Shown here piece by piece: positions 11,501 through 25,909 of a DNA stretch of 64,000 nucleotides. The stretch is taken from assembly GCA_951799445.1 (NCBI GenBank), contig OX637287.1, positions 17,918,224-17,982,223 of the forward strand, written 5' to 3'. The notes under the pieces are model-generated. The model was not told the DNA's origin and did not search any database. It worked only from the letters and a program-made list of their open reading frames with translations. Numbering within the stretch: position 1 is the first letter of the stretch; each line of letters begins with the position of its first letter. Made by a program: the position numbers and the translations under genes. The DNA comes from Pseudisothecium myosuroides (lineage: Eukaryota > Streptophyta > Bryopsida > Hypnales > Lembophyllaceae).

Positions 11501-14500
11501 GTCCGTGTAGGTGAGCTGCGCCATGCAATAAGATAGATCCTTCCATTGCTTGACATCTGAATGAATGGTTTTCAGGATTAGTGAGGATTACAGAAACCAA
11601 TTGCGAATAATGCAAGCATAATCAACCAGAATGAAGAAAAAACTAACAAGCTTGAAGCTGAAGCTGAGGCCTTTGATTATATGCTGTAGAAGACGCAGGC
11701 TACAGCAATAGCAAAAAGATATGAACAGTTTCTACGTAACGAGGCCCAAATGTTGATCCAAAAATAAATGATTTAATTAGCTTTCATCAACTGCATAACA
11801 GAGAGTAATTTCAAATAGGCATCATTGCAAGGTAGATGTAGCTTTTATTTCTGAGAAATTGTTCAGGGCCTACCAGAGGTACCAGGGAAACGATGGCAGA
11901 GTTTTTCAAAGAGACCCTCCTTTTGCTTGTCCTGTAATCAAGACAAAATTGTGATTCCAATTCTGGAAGAGTAAATTAAGGAGTGACCTCAATAAGCGAT
12001 GATAATAAAAGTTTCCATCAATTTGTGCACCTTAGTGATTGCATTGATAAGGAACTGCATAACACTTCGAAAGGTCTCTTGTGGCAGATCGGTCTGACTT
12101 GAAAGCCGGCTGAGTATGTCTGGGAGCAGATTGTAGATGGGATTATTTCCTGAACAACCATACACAACCAATTAAGTTGTACGAAATTTTCTCAGGTGTC
12201 ATATCGGCAATGTACGCTGACACTTTACCTCACATCAGAATCTAAGCTTCCTTAGTAAACTAAACGTCCAGAAAATGCTGCTGACTCAATGAAAATCATA
12301 CAGCGTAGGAGTCCAACATCAATCAAACGCTAAATGTTTAATATGAGGGTCACAATAGCATTTTGCCTATTCCCATTGAGTCATATTTAAATTCGAACTG
12401 TTTCTTCCAGCTCGTATCAAAATAGCTAGAACTACTTCTGTCTGTAAAGAGAGTCCTAAGAGAAACAGCCATTGAAACTCACCCTTATTCGAAAGTTCAT
12501 GGAAAAAGAGCTTCACAAGATTTTGGATGCGTTCATCCTCATCTTCTAACCGCAGAACCATCTCGCTAATGTGTCCTTTCACCTGGATAACACAACAGTG
12601 TCAGCATAAGAAATACGCACTACGCATCCAATCACACTACCGGTAACAAGAAAGGATACTACCAGTAGAGCATTCTCTCGTAACTGAAACATCCTTGCAA
12701 AAATTCAGAAGGCACAGTAATAAGGATACTCGGAAATGTTTCACGCGATAACGTATGTCTATCGGTCTCAATGAAAAGTTTTATCAATTACTTCATTTTA
12801 ACTATTGCGAAGCTATTTCTGCATTCAAAGTTCAGCTGATATACTAGGATTGTATAAGATCTTGCTTACAATTAGGAAAGAGTAAGATAAGAGCGGTACC
12901 TTGACCATATCATTGAGGATGAGATGAGTCAAAACGAGCACTGCATTCTTTCGAACTTTTCGGTCTTTGTCACTGAGGCGAGCATACATGTGCTCAGTCC
13001 ACGGCTCCAGCACGTTCGGAAATCGAAAAGCCAAATCACCCAGGGCAATGATACAATTTGAGCGCACTGCTGCCTCTCCTGAACTTTGTGCCACTGTGAA
13101 GAGCAGTTGCAGGTTCTGGTCACTGCAGCATTGAAACCAGCCATGTTTGGTTACTTCATTTAAATTTGTTAATATATTATAGGCCCTAACCCACCATATT
13201 AGACAAGTATAAATAGGTTTCAGAAACACCAGAGTAGATTGAACGCATAAATTCAGAAAATAGAATAAAGCAACATGCGAACTATCTCAAGGAAGACCGG
13301 GTGGAGGCGCTAAGTTTAAAGTCATAGAAAATGAGCATATTGAAACTGAACATCTCCACAAAATGACCTACTCTAGTACCACATAAGTTGGTCCGGATTA
13401 CAGAATTTCAAGGGAAAAGTAGAGTACATACCAGAAGTCAGCATCAATGGCCATGAGCTTGCAAAGTGCTAGCATAGCTGAAACCCTCAATCTTGGATAC
13501 TGGTACAAAGACAAAACAGACGATTAATGATTTTGAGATCAAACTATAGGTTCTGAAGCTTACTGATCAAGGCAGGTTCAATGTTTGGTAGACAATTACT
13601 TGGTCTTATAGGGCATACGGCCTAACCTGCTGCATGAGACCCGAATTGCGGCATATTTTGGCAACAATGGGAGCCATAGCACCTATGAGAAATTTTTGAC
13701 TGCTGTCACCAGAGATTATCTCGGATTCAGTTTTCTCGAGTAGAAAATCTAGCCTTGCATCTTCAGAAGCTGCCAGTCCCAGTTCTGCATCAATGCTCTC
13801 AACCTGTACCATTTCAGATTCATGGTAAGTTTGGCTCAATTTACACAAAGTCGCACATCACAATCAATGAAAAGACCTACAATTGACGGAATACCTGCAA
13901 TTCTTTAACCAATTGGAGCATCCTAAGTAAGAACCAGACAAATTTCTCCTAAAGATGTTCCCGACTAAAGCGTAATTGTTGTCGCTGAATTGAAAAATTC
14001 TTATTTTGATCCCACCCACATCAACAACACAAAGCATAAGACAAAGAAGTGAGGCAGAAAAATCTCGAGAACTTAAAATTATCCTGAATCAACGCTGTTA
14101 AAAGAATACAGTTTTAGTGCAACTGCAGTATACACTTTCGCATTACTAGACAAATAATAGACAGATTATTCGCGAGATGAGCGTTGTGCTTTATCAACAC
14201 CAATTTACTGGAAGATAAGGAGATGAGTTTCAACCTTTGCTTTATTGCTGGCTTTTTGAGAAGGAATTAGATCATCACCATTAGCTTGTAAATCTGCTGC
14301 TGCATCTGCTGCTGCCTTCTCTTTGTCAGCCCTTTGCTTTCTAAGTTTGCGAACACAAGATTCAACGTAGACAAGGTGTTTCAATGCGATATGCCCCAAT
14401 GCAAAGAGGAAACGACTCAGAACAGAAGCCTTGGGCTCAAGTCTATTAGTCTCCAATCTTGCAGGACCTCCTGAAACCCCGTTCTCCAAGGTCGTCGGTT

Positions 14501-17500
14501 CCTCCAAGGACGAAGATTCACCAGCATTCTTATAGACTGTGCCGAATACTGATTTAGAGAACTTCAAAAGAAGTCCTGAGACAAACTTCTCAGGGGTTGG
14601 ATGAAGAACATAGATTGCATTGATGGCTTGCTCTGCAGCTGAGTACCAGCCTTCCTCGGGTAAACCTGCTCAAAATCAACTTATCATGATTTGAAGGACG
14701 GAGAATATAATGATGTACTGCAATAGGACACCTCCCGTAAGTTAAAATTTGATGACGTATGTAATATACACAGGATTGTCGAGAAGAAGTGATAGCAACG
14801 AGTTCAATTTAACCTCAGACTATACGTCCACTTCAAACATACATGTCAAACTCGACTACTGTAACAGCAAGAGGTAGACGTGACGGAATTAGTGTTCGAG
14901 ACTGAAAACTAATCGACAAGCGAGACACTTCCGAACCAACCGACTTGCGGCTAGACATAATATTAAGCCAAACCTACCTGGCCCGATGATCAAACTGGAT
15001 AAAATACTGAAGATCTTGTGGGTGGATCCAAGGCCGACCCTATCGCCGTCGGAAAGACGCTGCAGTGCAACGCATGCATATCTAGCAAGTAAGGGGTCTT
15101 CTCTAGCACGTCGACCCAGCCCAATATCCATCACACTTTGGAGGTGAGAGCTTATTATCCGAGGTTGCGACTTCGAAGCCATACACAAAATGACCAGGGC
15201 CCCCCGACTTTTCTGAGGGGTAACATCAGGAGCATTGAACGTGAAGTAGTTCCACAGGGCTGCCACCTGCATAAAACCACTCTCAGAAGACAGGTGTGCT
15301 GTAACGTAACAACTTAATGCCAATGACTATGCTTTCTGTAGCGATGAAATTGAAATCATTGGAAAGTGAAACCAGAGATATACCGTGCCGTGAGAGATCT
15401 CCCCCTTCGTTGTAAACTTGCTCACGAGAGCTTCAATGGAAGCCAGATCCCCAATGCTTGCGTCCAATGTGAGCATTAGGAGATTCAGAGCTGTTTCAGA
15501 TGGACTTCGCTTCATGTAGAGACTGGTGAAAGCTCCCTCAACAGCCTCATATATACTTTTCTCCTGAGAAAAGACCTGAGATAGACCACAAGGCAAATGA
15601 AGATGATCAAGTGTATGTTGAGGGTAAAACTTGTCTAGGACTTCGTGACAGACGGGATGGTTCTGACAGACGGGATGGTTCCTACAGCCGGAGCATACAA
15701 TAACACAATTTCATCATGAGGTAGAACGACAATAGAACATACCAGAGGCAGCATTTTTCGTAGACTTTCTTCGGCACCGTCGATTTCAAACTGGCGGGCA
15801 AGTATCAGAAGAGTTATGGTGTGCTTCACATCATCTGAAGATGATGAGGCAAGGAGCTGCTTCAGCACATCCATCACTCCTGCAATGCATCGTGCAAATT
15901 GCAATCCCGATTCCAGTGAAGCAACCAGAGCTCTGGTTTGTTCAAGTCCACCTAAATCCTTTGCAGTGGGTGCATGAAGCTCAGGCTGTATCTGTGCAAG
16001 ATCCGAGAGTCTGGTCAAAAAAGTTTGCAAGAGTATGCACGGAATTTCTACATAGTAATTACAGAGTAAATAAGCAAGTAATAATGAACTCGCATGTCAG
16101 AACCACATGCTCTGGAGTAGCATATTTTTCCACATGGTGCACCTGAGATGAATCAATGTGATCGTATTGAGTGTCTGGTGTACCCGCAACCAGATCTGCA
16201 TTTCCGTCGTCTGAAGGAGTACTTCTGTCCTCACCAACAACATCCTCTGATTCAGCCAAGTGAGCTTCAGCCTCGTCGGTAGTTGCGGATGTCGATTCCA
16301 TTTCTCTTAATTTTTCCTTGTACTGTTCAAGTGTAGCTTCAAAGGGGCCGGTTCGAAGACTTGGTCCGAAAGGATTGTATTGAAGGAGAGTAGTCAATAG
16401 CTGCAACGCACTCTTTCTCACAATAGCGCCTTTGTCTTCCAATCTTCCAGCGGCAACACGGGCCACCAGATTCCAGTGACCAATTGAGACAGCACTTTCC
16501 ATGCAAAGGTGGGCCCAAGTTTGTAAAACTTTACTACGAGTATAAGAACTCTTATCTCTGGCACGCTCCAGTAGAATGTCTACCATTCCCTGTTCAATGG
16601 CGATAGGTTGATGATTTTGAGAGGTGTAGCAAAATGTGAAAGCTTGAGAAAAACGAGCGCCGAGCAAGAAATGCCTCCAGTCTGAGCAAACATAAGCATT
16701 GAATGGCATATTAAGCGGAAACCTTAAATCCATGTAAGCTCACCTGCTTGCTGCGAAGCCTGGCCATCTCATCTCCAGCGGCGTCCACGGAAGGGTCCTT
16801 GGAGGCCTTCACTATCAGTGTACCAATCACTTGCACAATAGCATTCCGCATCTTATAAGAATCACCATCTAAATGCGAAGTGATAATACTAAGGTTCACG
16901 GTCATGAGCTTTGGCAACCGCTCCGCCATTGCCACTAGGAAAGAGCTTACATTATCAGCTCCAGAATTATCACGCTTGAAGTCTTCAGGATTAATGTGAC
17001 CAATTTCTCTTAAAACAGCCACAGGCAAACTGCTATTGTGATACTTCTCCTCGGCAAGGACAACCAACTCTGCAAGATAAACTGAAAGGTGCTCGTACTT
17101 GTGAAGCAGACTCAAGATTGTAGATGTGACAGGAACAACGTAGCCATATTTTGCTGCACAGGCTGCAACGATGTTGCACAAAGCATCTTTTAGATCTGTA
17201 TCCTTCACATATGTCGGATTCTCTAGAAGTGAAAAAGCAGCTCTGCAATCATGCCACGGCAAGTCCATTAGTAACCGCAAAGACTGGTCCACCTCGTCTA
17301 CGATAACTATGAAATTGAATGTTTTGAGTGTATGCCAACAGCGAGAGAGAATCACTTCAGATTTTAAGCAAGACAACTCTCATGAAATAACACTTCTACA
17401 ATTATGTTCTATACAAGGACTGATAAATCAACTTGTAGATGGCAACAGCTGCAAGGAGTAAAGGTAGCAGGCAAAACTAACTTGGCAAAAAACGCAATCA

Positions 17501-19083
17501 AATTCTCCTCAGGTTGTGACATTGAGTAAAGCTGTCGCAGGTCCACTTGCAATGCTGTGGCAAGTAGGCGGACAATGCGTGTCCTGTGAACATCCCAGTC
17601 CCACTTGGCTGGCACATGTGCCTTTCGAGGCTGAGTCTTCTTGACCTACTCCACCGCCGAGTAGGTGAAATAATTAATACGACACCAATTACGACCAACT
17701 CGTGAAACGCAAAAGGAGATGAATTCTTCCATACCAGTGCACTTGATACTTCGAGATACATAGACTCTTGCTTGGTTTCAAAGCCTGACAACGAAACCTG
17801 TTTCATATACGCTTTATATAACAGGGAAAAGTCACTTCAAAAATAGTTGATGTATACCTTCCCAGAAGGAGCTTTAGACGATGGCTCTACCTCTGCAGCT
17901 TCCTCTACAACGAGAATAGAGTGCAGGAAGTACGAGTAAATCTTCAATGCATTCCGGTGCGATTGAATCTGCTGCAGCATGTATGCGGCATCCTCACTTG
18001 ACTCACCCGACGCATATGATATTGCCGTAATAGAAGGGTTGAGCACAGCAAAGTTGGAGCATAGGCTCTCCACCAAGCTGCCTCTCGCGGAAGAATCTAA
18101 GAAAGAGAAACCTCTGCCATCCACACGTTGAAAAACAAACCTTAGTCCTAAGAAGTCAAAGCTCTCTAGGAAATGAGAACTAAAGAAGTTATTGTATCAC
18201 GCAGAGGAATGTTGGAGAGTAAGTACTGAATGTTGAGACGAGTTGAAGAATTAGACCGAACCATGCTGAAAACTTGAATATCGACTTAGTACGAAGAAAG
18301 TAGCGTCTGCCGAAAAAGGATCTATTAAGAAATCAAATGAAGATAGAAAAGAGGCAGAGAGACCATGTGCTTCATAGACGCATGTGTCAAATCTACCTGA
18401 CGAGAGAGTAAACTTGATCAAAAATGCTCTGATCCTCGATACACCACACCTCCTTCTCGGCCAATTCGTAAGCCACACCTGCCACATATCTCTCCATGTC
18501 AATTTCCAGTGCCACTTCACGACGATAAAGAATTCCACTCAAGAGGGGAAGGCTTTCGGGATAGTCCCTTCGCCTCAGGCATGAAAAAAAACTTCAACGA
18601 TATAGCTTTCACACTCCGGCTCTGAATTTATTACGACCTAAGTAACTAACAAGTTTGTAGAGAAGACGCTACTATGCCATGCCTCCGTCTCCTCTCAATG
18701 ACTGGAGAAAAAACAGACTAACACTATTTGATCTTCCATCCACACATTCATCTCCAATTTTTTTGTGATGTCTGTTGACCTTGCAAAAAAATAACCCCTT
18801 ACTAGCCAGTTTTCTACATAAGTGACATCTAAGATGATCCATGTCTCCTGAAAAATTATCATCCTTCAAGCTCTGAAGGAGCTTTAATTCTGCCAGACAT
18901 GATGTTTTCGAGTCAATACTTTGCAGAATTATCCTGTGCGCGTGTACCTTTCACAAGATCATTGACCTCATAAGCAGATAGATTCTCAACTTCTGCGACT
19001 TCCTGAGCGTAGAGGCGCTCTCCATTCTCCGCAGGTGCTTCCAAGTCTCGCAAAGAAGTTGGAATAACAAACGCCGGCGCCAT
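8561..19083 (-). CDS. CAP-D2: Condensin I complex non-SMC subunit CAP-D2 (condensin complex subunit 1), 24 exons
   Basis: HEAT-repeat subunit of condensin I, which binds the SMC2/SMC4 dimer and compacts mitotic and meiotic chromosomes in the nucleus. The first ATG in frame is at 19083 (MAPAFVIPTSLRDLEAPAEN). Exons: 18948-19083, 18397-18514, 17858-18113, 17735-17797, 17478-17645, 16744-17292, 16143-16589, 15743-15991, 15384-15575, 14978-15266, 14235-14665, 13627-13803, 13432-13499, 12900-13122, 12483-12582, 12031-12149, 11883-11931, 11405-11556, 11083-11284, 10511-10776, 10161-10250, 9518-9634, 9307-9408, 8561-8698. Phases are consistent and give about 1,566 residues, somewhat longer than I recall for angiosperm CAP-D2. 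Family landmarks: GAEESLRKMLPL, the Cnd1 core (RSNCIIALGDLAFRFPNVLE, VRKNAVLVLTHLILNDM) and NPIYNLLPDIL. The C-terminus is acidic then basic, ending RRRR, which suits a nuclear localisation signal. The junction between 17478 and 17292 is the weakest. Confidence 0.93.
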
Positions 19084-20480
19084 AACGTAGGTTTTTAACA
19101 ACTGTTACTCTTCCAATACCGTATGAATTGGATATCCCTGCACTTCCCGTGCGTCTCATCCAGCGCCGTCAATAACATACAGAAGTTCACACCTAGCTGA
19201 ATGATGATACATCCCCAATTGTAAGTGATGCAGTTCTATGTCATTCTCATTGCCTGGTATCTTTTCTTGGAGCACTGTGCAGCTGCGCTGTTACTCCGAC
19301 ATGAATGATCAACCGTCTTTGCCTGTTCATATTCATTCCGAAACTGAGCTTTAATGGTAATTTCACGCTGAGTCTTTCAGCTAAGCAATGGAAAATACAC
19401 AGAGTTCTCCAGGTGCTTGATAAACTGCTTCTGCCTACAGAAAATAAATCAGAGCAAATAAGTCACGTCACTCTCGCAGAAATTTTCCACTCATTCAATG
19501 TTCACTGCTTCCTGAACCCTGATTTTTCTTCTCAATCAACCGCGCAGAGTCATGAGCCATTCTTCTATAAGCGGAACACCAAGCTTCCGCTTCCGAAATG
19601 ATAAAAAAAGCAGCTCATGCTCTACCTTTGCAGTGTCTGCACGTCCTACCTATCACCCGGAATTAGAGAAAAATTTGTGAAAGGCCGTGCAAATATTTAA
19701 AACTGCCGGATTAGGGACAAACGCAGCATCGCACTTCGGGAATTCAGCTGCCCTCGACAGCCATGACCAATGCAGTAAAGGTGTGTAAAAAGACTAAGAC
19801 AAGCTGCAGAAGCCTATTCAATCTTCCAGACTAAACTTCCAGGCAGCAGCAACACACTCCACGACTGTCCAAGAAAATCTACGGCTGACACACATTGCCC
19901 GTGGACTCAATCCTCAATTAACAAAAACTCCGGCCTATCGTCAAAACTAACGATCAGCACCTCGAAATGGTCCTAAACTACTTCGCGTGAAAGCAGCCAT
20001 TTCGCATTGCAAAGAGCACCAACGGCTAATTTTCAAAATAAATTGCACGAAAAAATGCATACCTGCTTCGAAATGCGCCAAAATTTCACAGCCACTCTCC
20101 AACATTCCGAGATTACAGAACAAAGCTCCCAAACGATGATACGGCAGCAGCACAGAGCAGCGAGGTCCCCGGTGACACAGAGCGAGCGCGGGGGCAAGCC
20201 ATCGCCATAGCCGAAAAACGGGGCGTGGCCATGGCCGCGGGGTTCGTCCAGTCTGGTTTGAACGAAGGGTCCCGTCTCAGAGCGGGAAACTCGATGAAAG
20301 AGCGGGAGATTTGACGAACGAGACGCTTCTTCGTCCTCCGTCGTCCATCCAATTCTATACTTCGTTCGTAATTGATCAATTTTCAAAACATTTAGGAACA
20401 TCTTCTCCCAAATATAGTGGCAGTAGTTCGACACTATTTAATCAGCAGAAGTGCAACCTATCATATCACATGGTTGGAAC
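19084..20480 (-). promoter_or_regulatory. Presumed promoter and 5' leader of CAP-D2
   Basis: This region upstream of the CAP-D2 ATG is less AT-rich than the DNA to its right. On the minus strand a GC-richer block at about 20040-20300 ends in a consensus-like donor (GAAGCAG then GTATGC) near 20062. It could be a non-coding first exon spliced to the ATG exon. Open frames here show no family similarity. The role is assigned from position only. Confidence 0.35.
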
Positions 20481-23138
20481 ATGTGAATATTTTAACATTT
20501 AAATATATATATATATATATTTGAATAAATTATCAATAGTATAATTGTCATGTAGGAATTAACAAGATCCTAATTTAAAATAATATCATAATATTATAAA
20601 TGAATAAATAATATTAATATGAACAAACTATTATCATTTGATGCTTCAATTATAAATTGATTTTATATATTATTATCCTAATGGTATTTAATTTTTATTT
20701 AATTATATTTAATCATCTATTACTATTATCTAATATCTTCTATCATTCACCAAATTTCATATTATAATATTTGATTGTAAAATCCCTATAACATTTGAGA
20801 AATAATAGTGATTGCAAGTAGGGCATTTTGGAGGGGCAAAATAGTATCTGCTTTAAAAAAATAATAATTTGGCTAAAAAATGGTTATAAACTATGAAATT
20901 TCTCCTTGGAAGACTTCAAATTTTAAAAAATCTTAGATGAAATAGCCAGATTGTAGATGAAAATAGAATTATAGATATTTGATATGTACTAATGTGATAT
21001 TTTCTATCCAATATGTGGATGAATGTTGAATTTTAGAACACTACTAATAACATTTTGTATTGGCACTTTGGCACTTCATAAAAAATTAAAAAAATCAACC
21101 GAGAGATTTGTCAAGAGTGAGTTTGATAGATTTATTTAACATACTATTCATTTTTTTTATTTTGTTTACTAGATGACCGTTGAGATTCATGCACTGAGAA
21201 AAGTTGTGGTTTTAGAAAGCACGATCGTTGTAAAGAGCTTAATGACATCATTAGAAAGGGGTGTAATTTTTAGTAATGGCTTGGCATTTCATGTAGATTT
21301 GGGTGTTGGATCTTGAACAATCAAACTATCAATCCTTGCCAAAGTCAAAAAATGTCTTATGAATGGTAAAATAGTTTTTACTTACAATGAAAATTACAAA
21401 TGGCATCTAATTTTTTTGGTAGAGTTATGTGAATCTTGTGTATCTAAATGAAAGTAAAGAATTCAAATCATATTAGTTACTTAAATTTGATTTTACACAA
21501 TGTTTTACTAGAATGTATAGTATAATATTGTATAGCCTATTTATTTTTTATTATTTGATAAACCTTTAAAATAATATTCTATATTTTATAAAACTAACAA
21601 AGCAAAGCTTGTTAATTCTAAATTTTTTGTAATTGGAAAATTTTGTAAATATATAAATAAATAGCTACTTCAATTTAAAGTTGAGAGATAAATTATTATA
21701 TTTTATATATAGAATGAAATAGAATTTTTTTTGCTATAATAATTTGCAATATAATCCACATACATATGGTGAAATTTTCTAATGTTTGTTCAACAAATTT
21801 TTAATATTTTATATAAATTATTTTCATTTATACTTGATAATTTTAAATCTTTTTAAATCTTCACAAAAAAAAGATAACTTTATGTTGTAACTATACATAC
21901 ACTTCATCACATTTGTAGAGAAAAAATAACATCAATGATTTTTTTATTATAGAAAATAGAACACATTTAACAAAACATATTGAAGGTTGAGTATTTGGTA
22001 AGCCATAGGGTTAAAACATATTTGGTCAGCCAAAGCTCTTATTTATGGTGATGTGATGCAATGCTAGCTAGATTACTAAAGTCTTACTACTTAAAATTAT
22101 TAGTGCTAATTAAAGTAATATTATGTTTTACTAATTACCACATTATTTGGGAATAGTGTTACTAATTTTGTGCCCTCATATATAGGGCAAATTAGTGTAG
22201 TCTCATAACATATTGAAGTTCATCATCTTCATTGTTAGCAATCATTACTTTAATTTATAATTTAGGCTTTTGAGATCTTGTAGTTTTGGCTTATAACTTC
22301 AATTTGTAATGAATTAATTGTAAAAACACATAAAACTCTTATTTATGTGGTGCCTTTTTTGATGCTTATTCTAAAAAGTATTTGAATTTTTTTGGAATGA
22401 CATCAAGGCATAGCTTGCTCCACTTGATTTTTTGGGAACAACAACAAGACATAGTTGCCTACAATCTAATCACATCATGTTGTCTCATCTCCCTAAATGG
22501 AGGTCTAGGAAGAATGAGGGGATCAAACTCAAATTTGTACCAGGTAAAAGAAAGCAGAACAAGACATGCCTTGATGTCATTTAAAAAAAAATCAAATTAC
22601 ATTGGAATTCAAATGTGTTCTTGAAAAAACATTAAAAGACGCACCACACAAAAGGGAGTTTAGATGACTTGATGATTTATTCTATTAAAAGGTATAATAT
22701 ATTCTAAAAATATCCATGACTAATTAAGGAATTAAAATTTTGAACACTTTAGACATATGGTAGTGCAAAGAGCATACTATGTATAAAATTGAGTTTCAAA
22801 ATTTATACCAATCCCAGACATTTTTTAATTTAATCAAATTAGAAGGACAAAAGAACCTTGTGCATTGTGCATAAGCAAAAAATTCATAAAATTCTCTTAT
22901 ATAAGGAAGTAGAATTTTTTTTGAAATCGTATTGTAATTTGAAATTTATTATAAAAAATTCTTTAAACTAAAATTTGACACCAAATATTGTTTTTTATTT
23001 AAATTTATTCCAAAAAATTGAAAAAAATTGTGCAAGATTGAAAAGTAAATCTTTCTATGTAATTTATGGTGGTTTGGATTTTTAGAGTGAATTTTGAAAC
23101 ATCTGGAGTCATATTTCCATACCTTAAGTTAGACTAGA
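20481..23138. other. AT-rich intergenic DNA
   Basis: Strongly AT-rich, low-complexity sequence, including an (AT)n run at about 20503-20520. No open frame resembles a protein family and I could not define repeat borders. Confidence 0.5.
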
Positions 23139-23702
23139 GTTGTTTTCTTTTGTTTGTTACAGTGAGATCTCCAAAACCATGCGTCCTTTGGTCATGTTTT
23201 TGTATTGTCGGAAAGCTATTTGCAAAGAGGGGTGCATAGGCTTTGTTTTAAGGTATTTTGACCTGTGGTATAAATTTTGAAGTTTGAAGTTTTTGTAAAT
23301 TAAAAAATTAGAAAATTACTTTTATTTTTATTTAAATTGTGACAACTGAACAAAGCATATTAGTTTGAACTTACAATAGTATATCCTAGGGTCAAATTTA
23401 TTAGATCCTATATAAAATAGTTTATTTTAGGGGTTATTTAATTTATTATGTGAAATTGTAGTTTCTTCAAATTTCACCAATGTGCCATTGCCATAGTCAA
23501 AATAAATGTAAAAGTAATTTTCTATTTATTTAATTTATAAAAACTTCAAAGTTCAATAACTTTCATATTGTGGATCTAAACGCTACAAAACAAAGCTTGT
23601 GTAGCCTTCCTCACATAGAGCTTTCCAACAGTACCAAGAACGCGCCCGGGAGACACACAAATCCAAAGATCTCACCGTAATAAACAAAATAAGAAAACTA
23701 AC
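23139..23702. repeat. Long inverted-repeat (foldback-like) element
   Basis: The left arm contains GTTTGTTACAGTGAGATCT and AGCTATTTGCAAAGAGG. The right arm, read in reverse complement, contains GTTTATTACGGTGAGATCT and AGCTCTATGTGAGGAAGG in the same order. Each arm is about 200 bp and they flank a short AT-rich centre. Single-arm relatives lie at 49855-50104 and 56010-56710. There is no coding capacity. Confidence 0.65.
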
Positions 23703-25427
23703 TAACTAATTTAATGTATGTATGTATAGATTTTTATGGTATCTAATATTTTAATGAGACTTTTGATACTGAGCTTTATTTCTTACACATCATTAAGATT
23801 TTCATTGTTAAAATTTTAGAACATTGATATATAGCACAAGATGATTACATTCTGCTCTTTTATAATGATTTTTTGGATTGAGACTATTGTAATTTGTATT
23901 TGGGAATGTTGTTTGCAAAAATCTTGAATTTTTATGAATATAGATTATTTTCATTAATATTTTCTATACTATTCAATTATACCACTTTACAATTTTTGAA
24001 GATTTGAATAGATGCCATTTTTGAATTACTAATTGAATTATTTTTTGATAAATTTGACCATGGTGTAGAGTATTTTATTTTTTTGAAATTAATTTTTTTT
24101 GAAATTTTACCATATGATTTCAAGAATGATTGATTTCTTACTCCCCACACCAAAGAAATTTGTTGATTTTGCACTTTGTGCAAAAATACTAATTTTACCT
24201 TCTAATGATTTAATTAGAAAATTCTAAATTTGATTGAATACTTTTGAAAATGAATTATATGCAAAACACAATTCATTTATCACAACAAATTCAAATTTTT
24301 ATTACAAAATTTTAATCCATCAATTAGTTGTGTCCAAACTTTGGCGTGTAAAAAACATTTTTGAGGGACAAATTTGATTTTTTTTTGCTAAGGTTTTATT
24401 CTTTCTATTCTATAAGATGTTTTGTTCTTAGTAGAACCAGCAACTAGGGGAGGCAACCCATTTTAGATTAGCGTCCCATTCTAATTATGTAGGCTATTCC
24501 TTTTCCGTGAAGGAGGAGATGAACAATGATTAATTATGGCGTGGTCCCCAACGTAGTTGTGGTGCATTTTGATTGCCTTCAAGACTTTTCAATATTGCAA
24601 CCACCCCTTGGTCAATTTTGTTTTCAGCCCATAGTCGGAAATAGCAAGCCCTATATCATTGGTATGGAAGGAACAAAATCTTTTGCTGAAAAATTCACAG
24701 TAATTATGTTTTGAGAAATAAAAATCTAAAAAATTATAGAAACCTTCCAAACTCTATTTCTGCACACAGGAAAATTTTCCCATTGAAAACCCCCGCCTAC
24801 ATATACATGTAATTGCTTAAGTGGTCAGAAATGGGTTGTTTCTTCTATACTACAAGAGTCTTTGTCCCTGTAGCACAATCTCATTTTTTGGGTAGGGCTC
24901 TATGTATGCAAACTTTCTCACACATAGTGCTTGTCAATGCAAAACCTCTTTCCTTTAATCCATGGCTAATAATGGGGGTTTGCTTAAGAGTAAAATAAAA
25001 CATTTTGAGTACTTGTGTAGGTCTAGTTACCAAAAAAAGTTCATACTAATCAAAAAAGGGATGTATAAGCCCCTACATCCAAAGATAAAGGACACTACAT
25101 GGCTCATGAGGTTGCCCTATATAATTTTCTCAACATGATAAACTAATTTACGTGATCAATAAACGAATGAATAAGATAACTTTGAATTTTTATTATACAA
25201 AATCATTGTAGATTTTGAAATCAAATTTTTTATTTTATATATGTATATTAGATTTAGCAACCTAATGAGCCTATTCAGCATTGACATCTTCAAAAATTCA
25301 TCTCTATACACAAAAAAAAAAACACTAGGAGCCACATGTGGCTTATGAAGGGGATTGGTAGGAGCATCCTCAGTGCACAAATGAAAAACAGCTTGACAAA
25401 ATATTATTTATTTTTAATTAACCCTTA
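23703..25427. other. AT-rich intergenic DNA
   Basis: No supportable gene. A short motif near 24818 (GCTTAAGTGGTCAGAAATGG) resembles the right end of the repeat family at 36408-36828, so it may be a remnant of that element. Confidence 0.45.
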
Positions 25428-25646
25428 AACGACGGGCTCATAACCGTGGAAATCATCTGTTTTGTCACCGTGTGGATTCTTGGATTAAAATAATGCAAAA
25501 GCATTCATTGGAAGTCAAACTACTGTAGATTATCTTCCCTTTTCCCACAAAATTTGGAGGATGAATAGTTGCACTTCTGTCCTACACAGGAGATTCTCTT
25601 GTCATTCATCGGCCTCAAAATGACCGCCGCGTCGTTCAAGGGTTAA
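25428..25646. mobile_element. 219-bp TTAA-bounded MITE (copy H)
   Basis: The left end is TTAACCCTTAAACGACG and the right end CGTCGTTCAAGGGTTAA, near-perfect inverted repeats. The interior, in reverse complement, matches the element at 46349-46579 almost throughout, for example AGGAGATTCTCTTGTCATTC here against GAATGACAAAGAATCTCCTG there. Two matching copies with the same borders define a family. Confidence 0.8.
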
Positions 25647-25909
25647 TGTGAAATTAGAACTTAAGAGTACCATCATTGAAAACAAGTCAAAAAAGTAATT
25701 TTAATCAATCACAATAAAATTTTAATTTAAAATTGAACAACCACAATTTTCACATTTGTTGTACCATTTTAATGATGATTCTTACATAGATTTGCAGTGG
25801 CTTTTGTACATTGTGATTTTTTAGCTTGCTTCTAATGGAGTCTACTTTGATATTCCAAATTTTATGTGCCTATTATAAGTGATTTTTTATGGGCTTCCAA
25901 CTATAGTAT

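Noticed and set aside
20033..20434. Minus-strand open frames in the GC-richer block upstream of CAP-D2, including an MATPRFSAMAMACPR start resembling a transit peptide
   Set aside because: Frames overlap each other, none continues into a recognisable protein, and the position suits a CAP-D2 leader exon better.
22382..22624. 80-codon open frame in the AT-rich desert
   Set aside because: Low-complexity composition, no similarity, and expected by chance in this much sequence.
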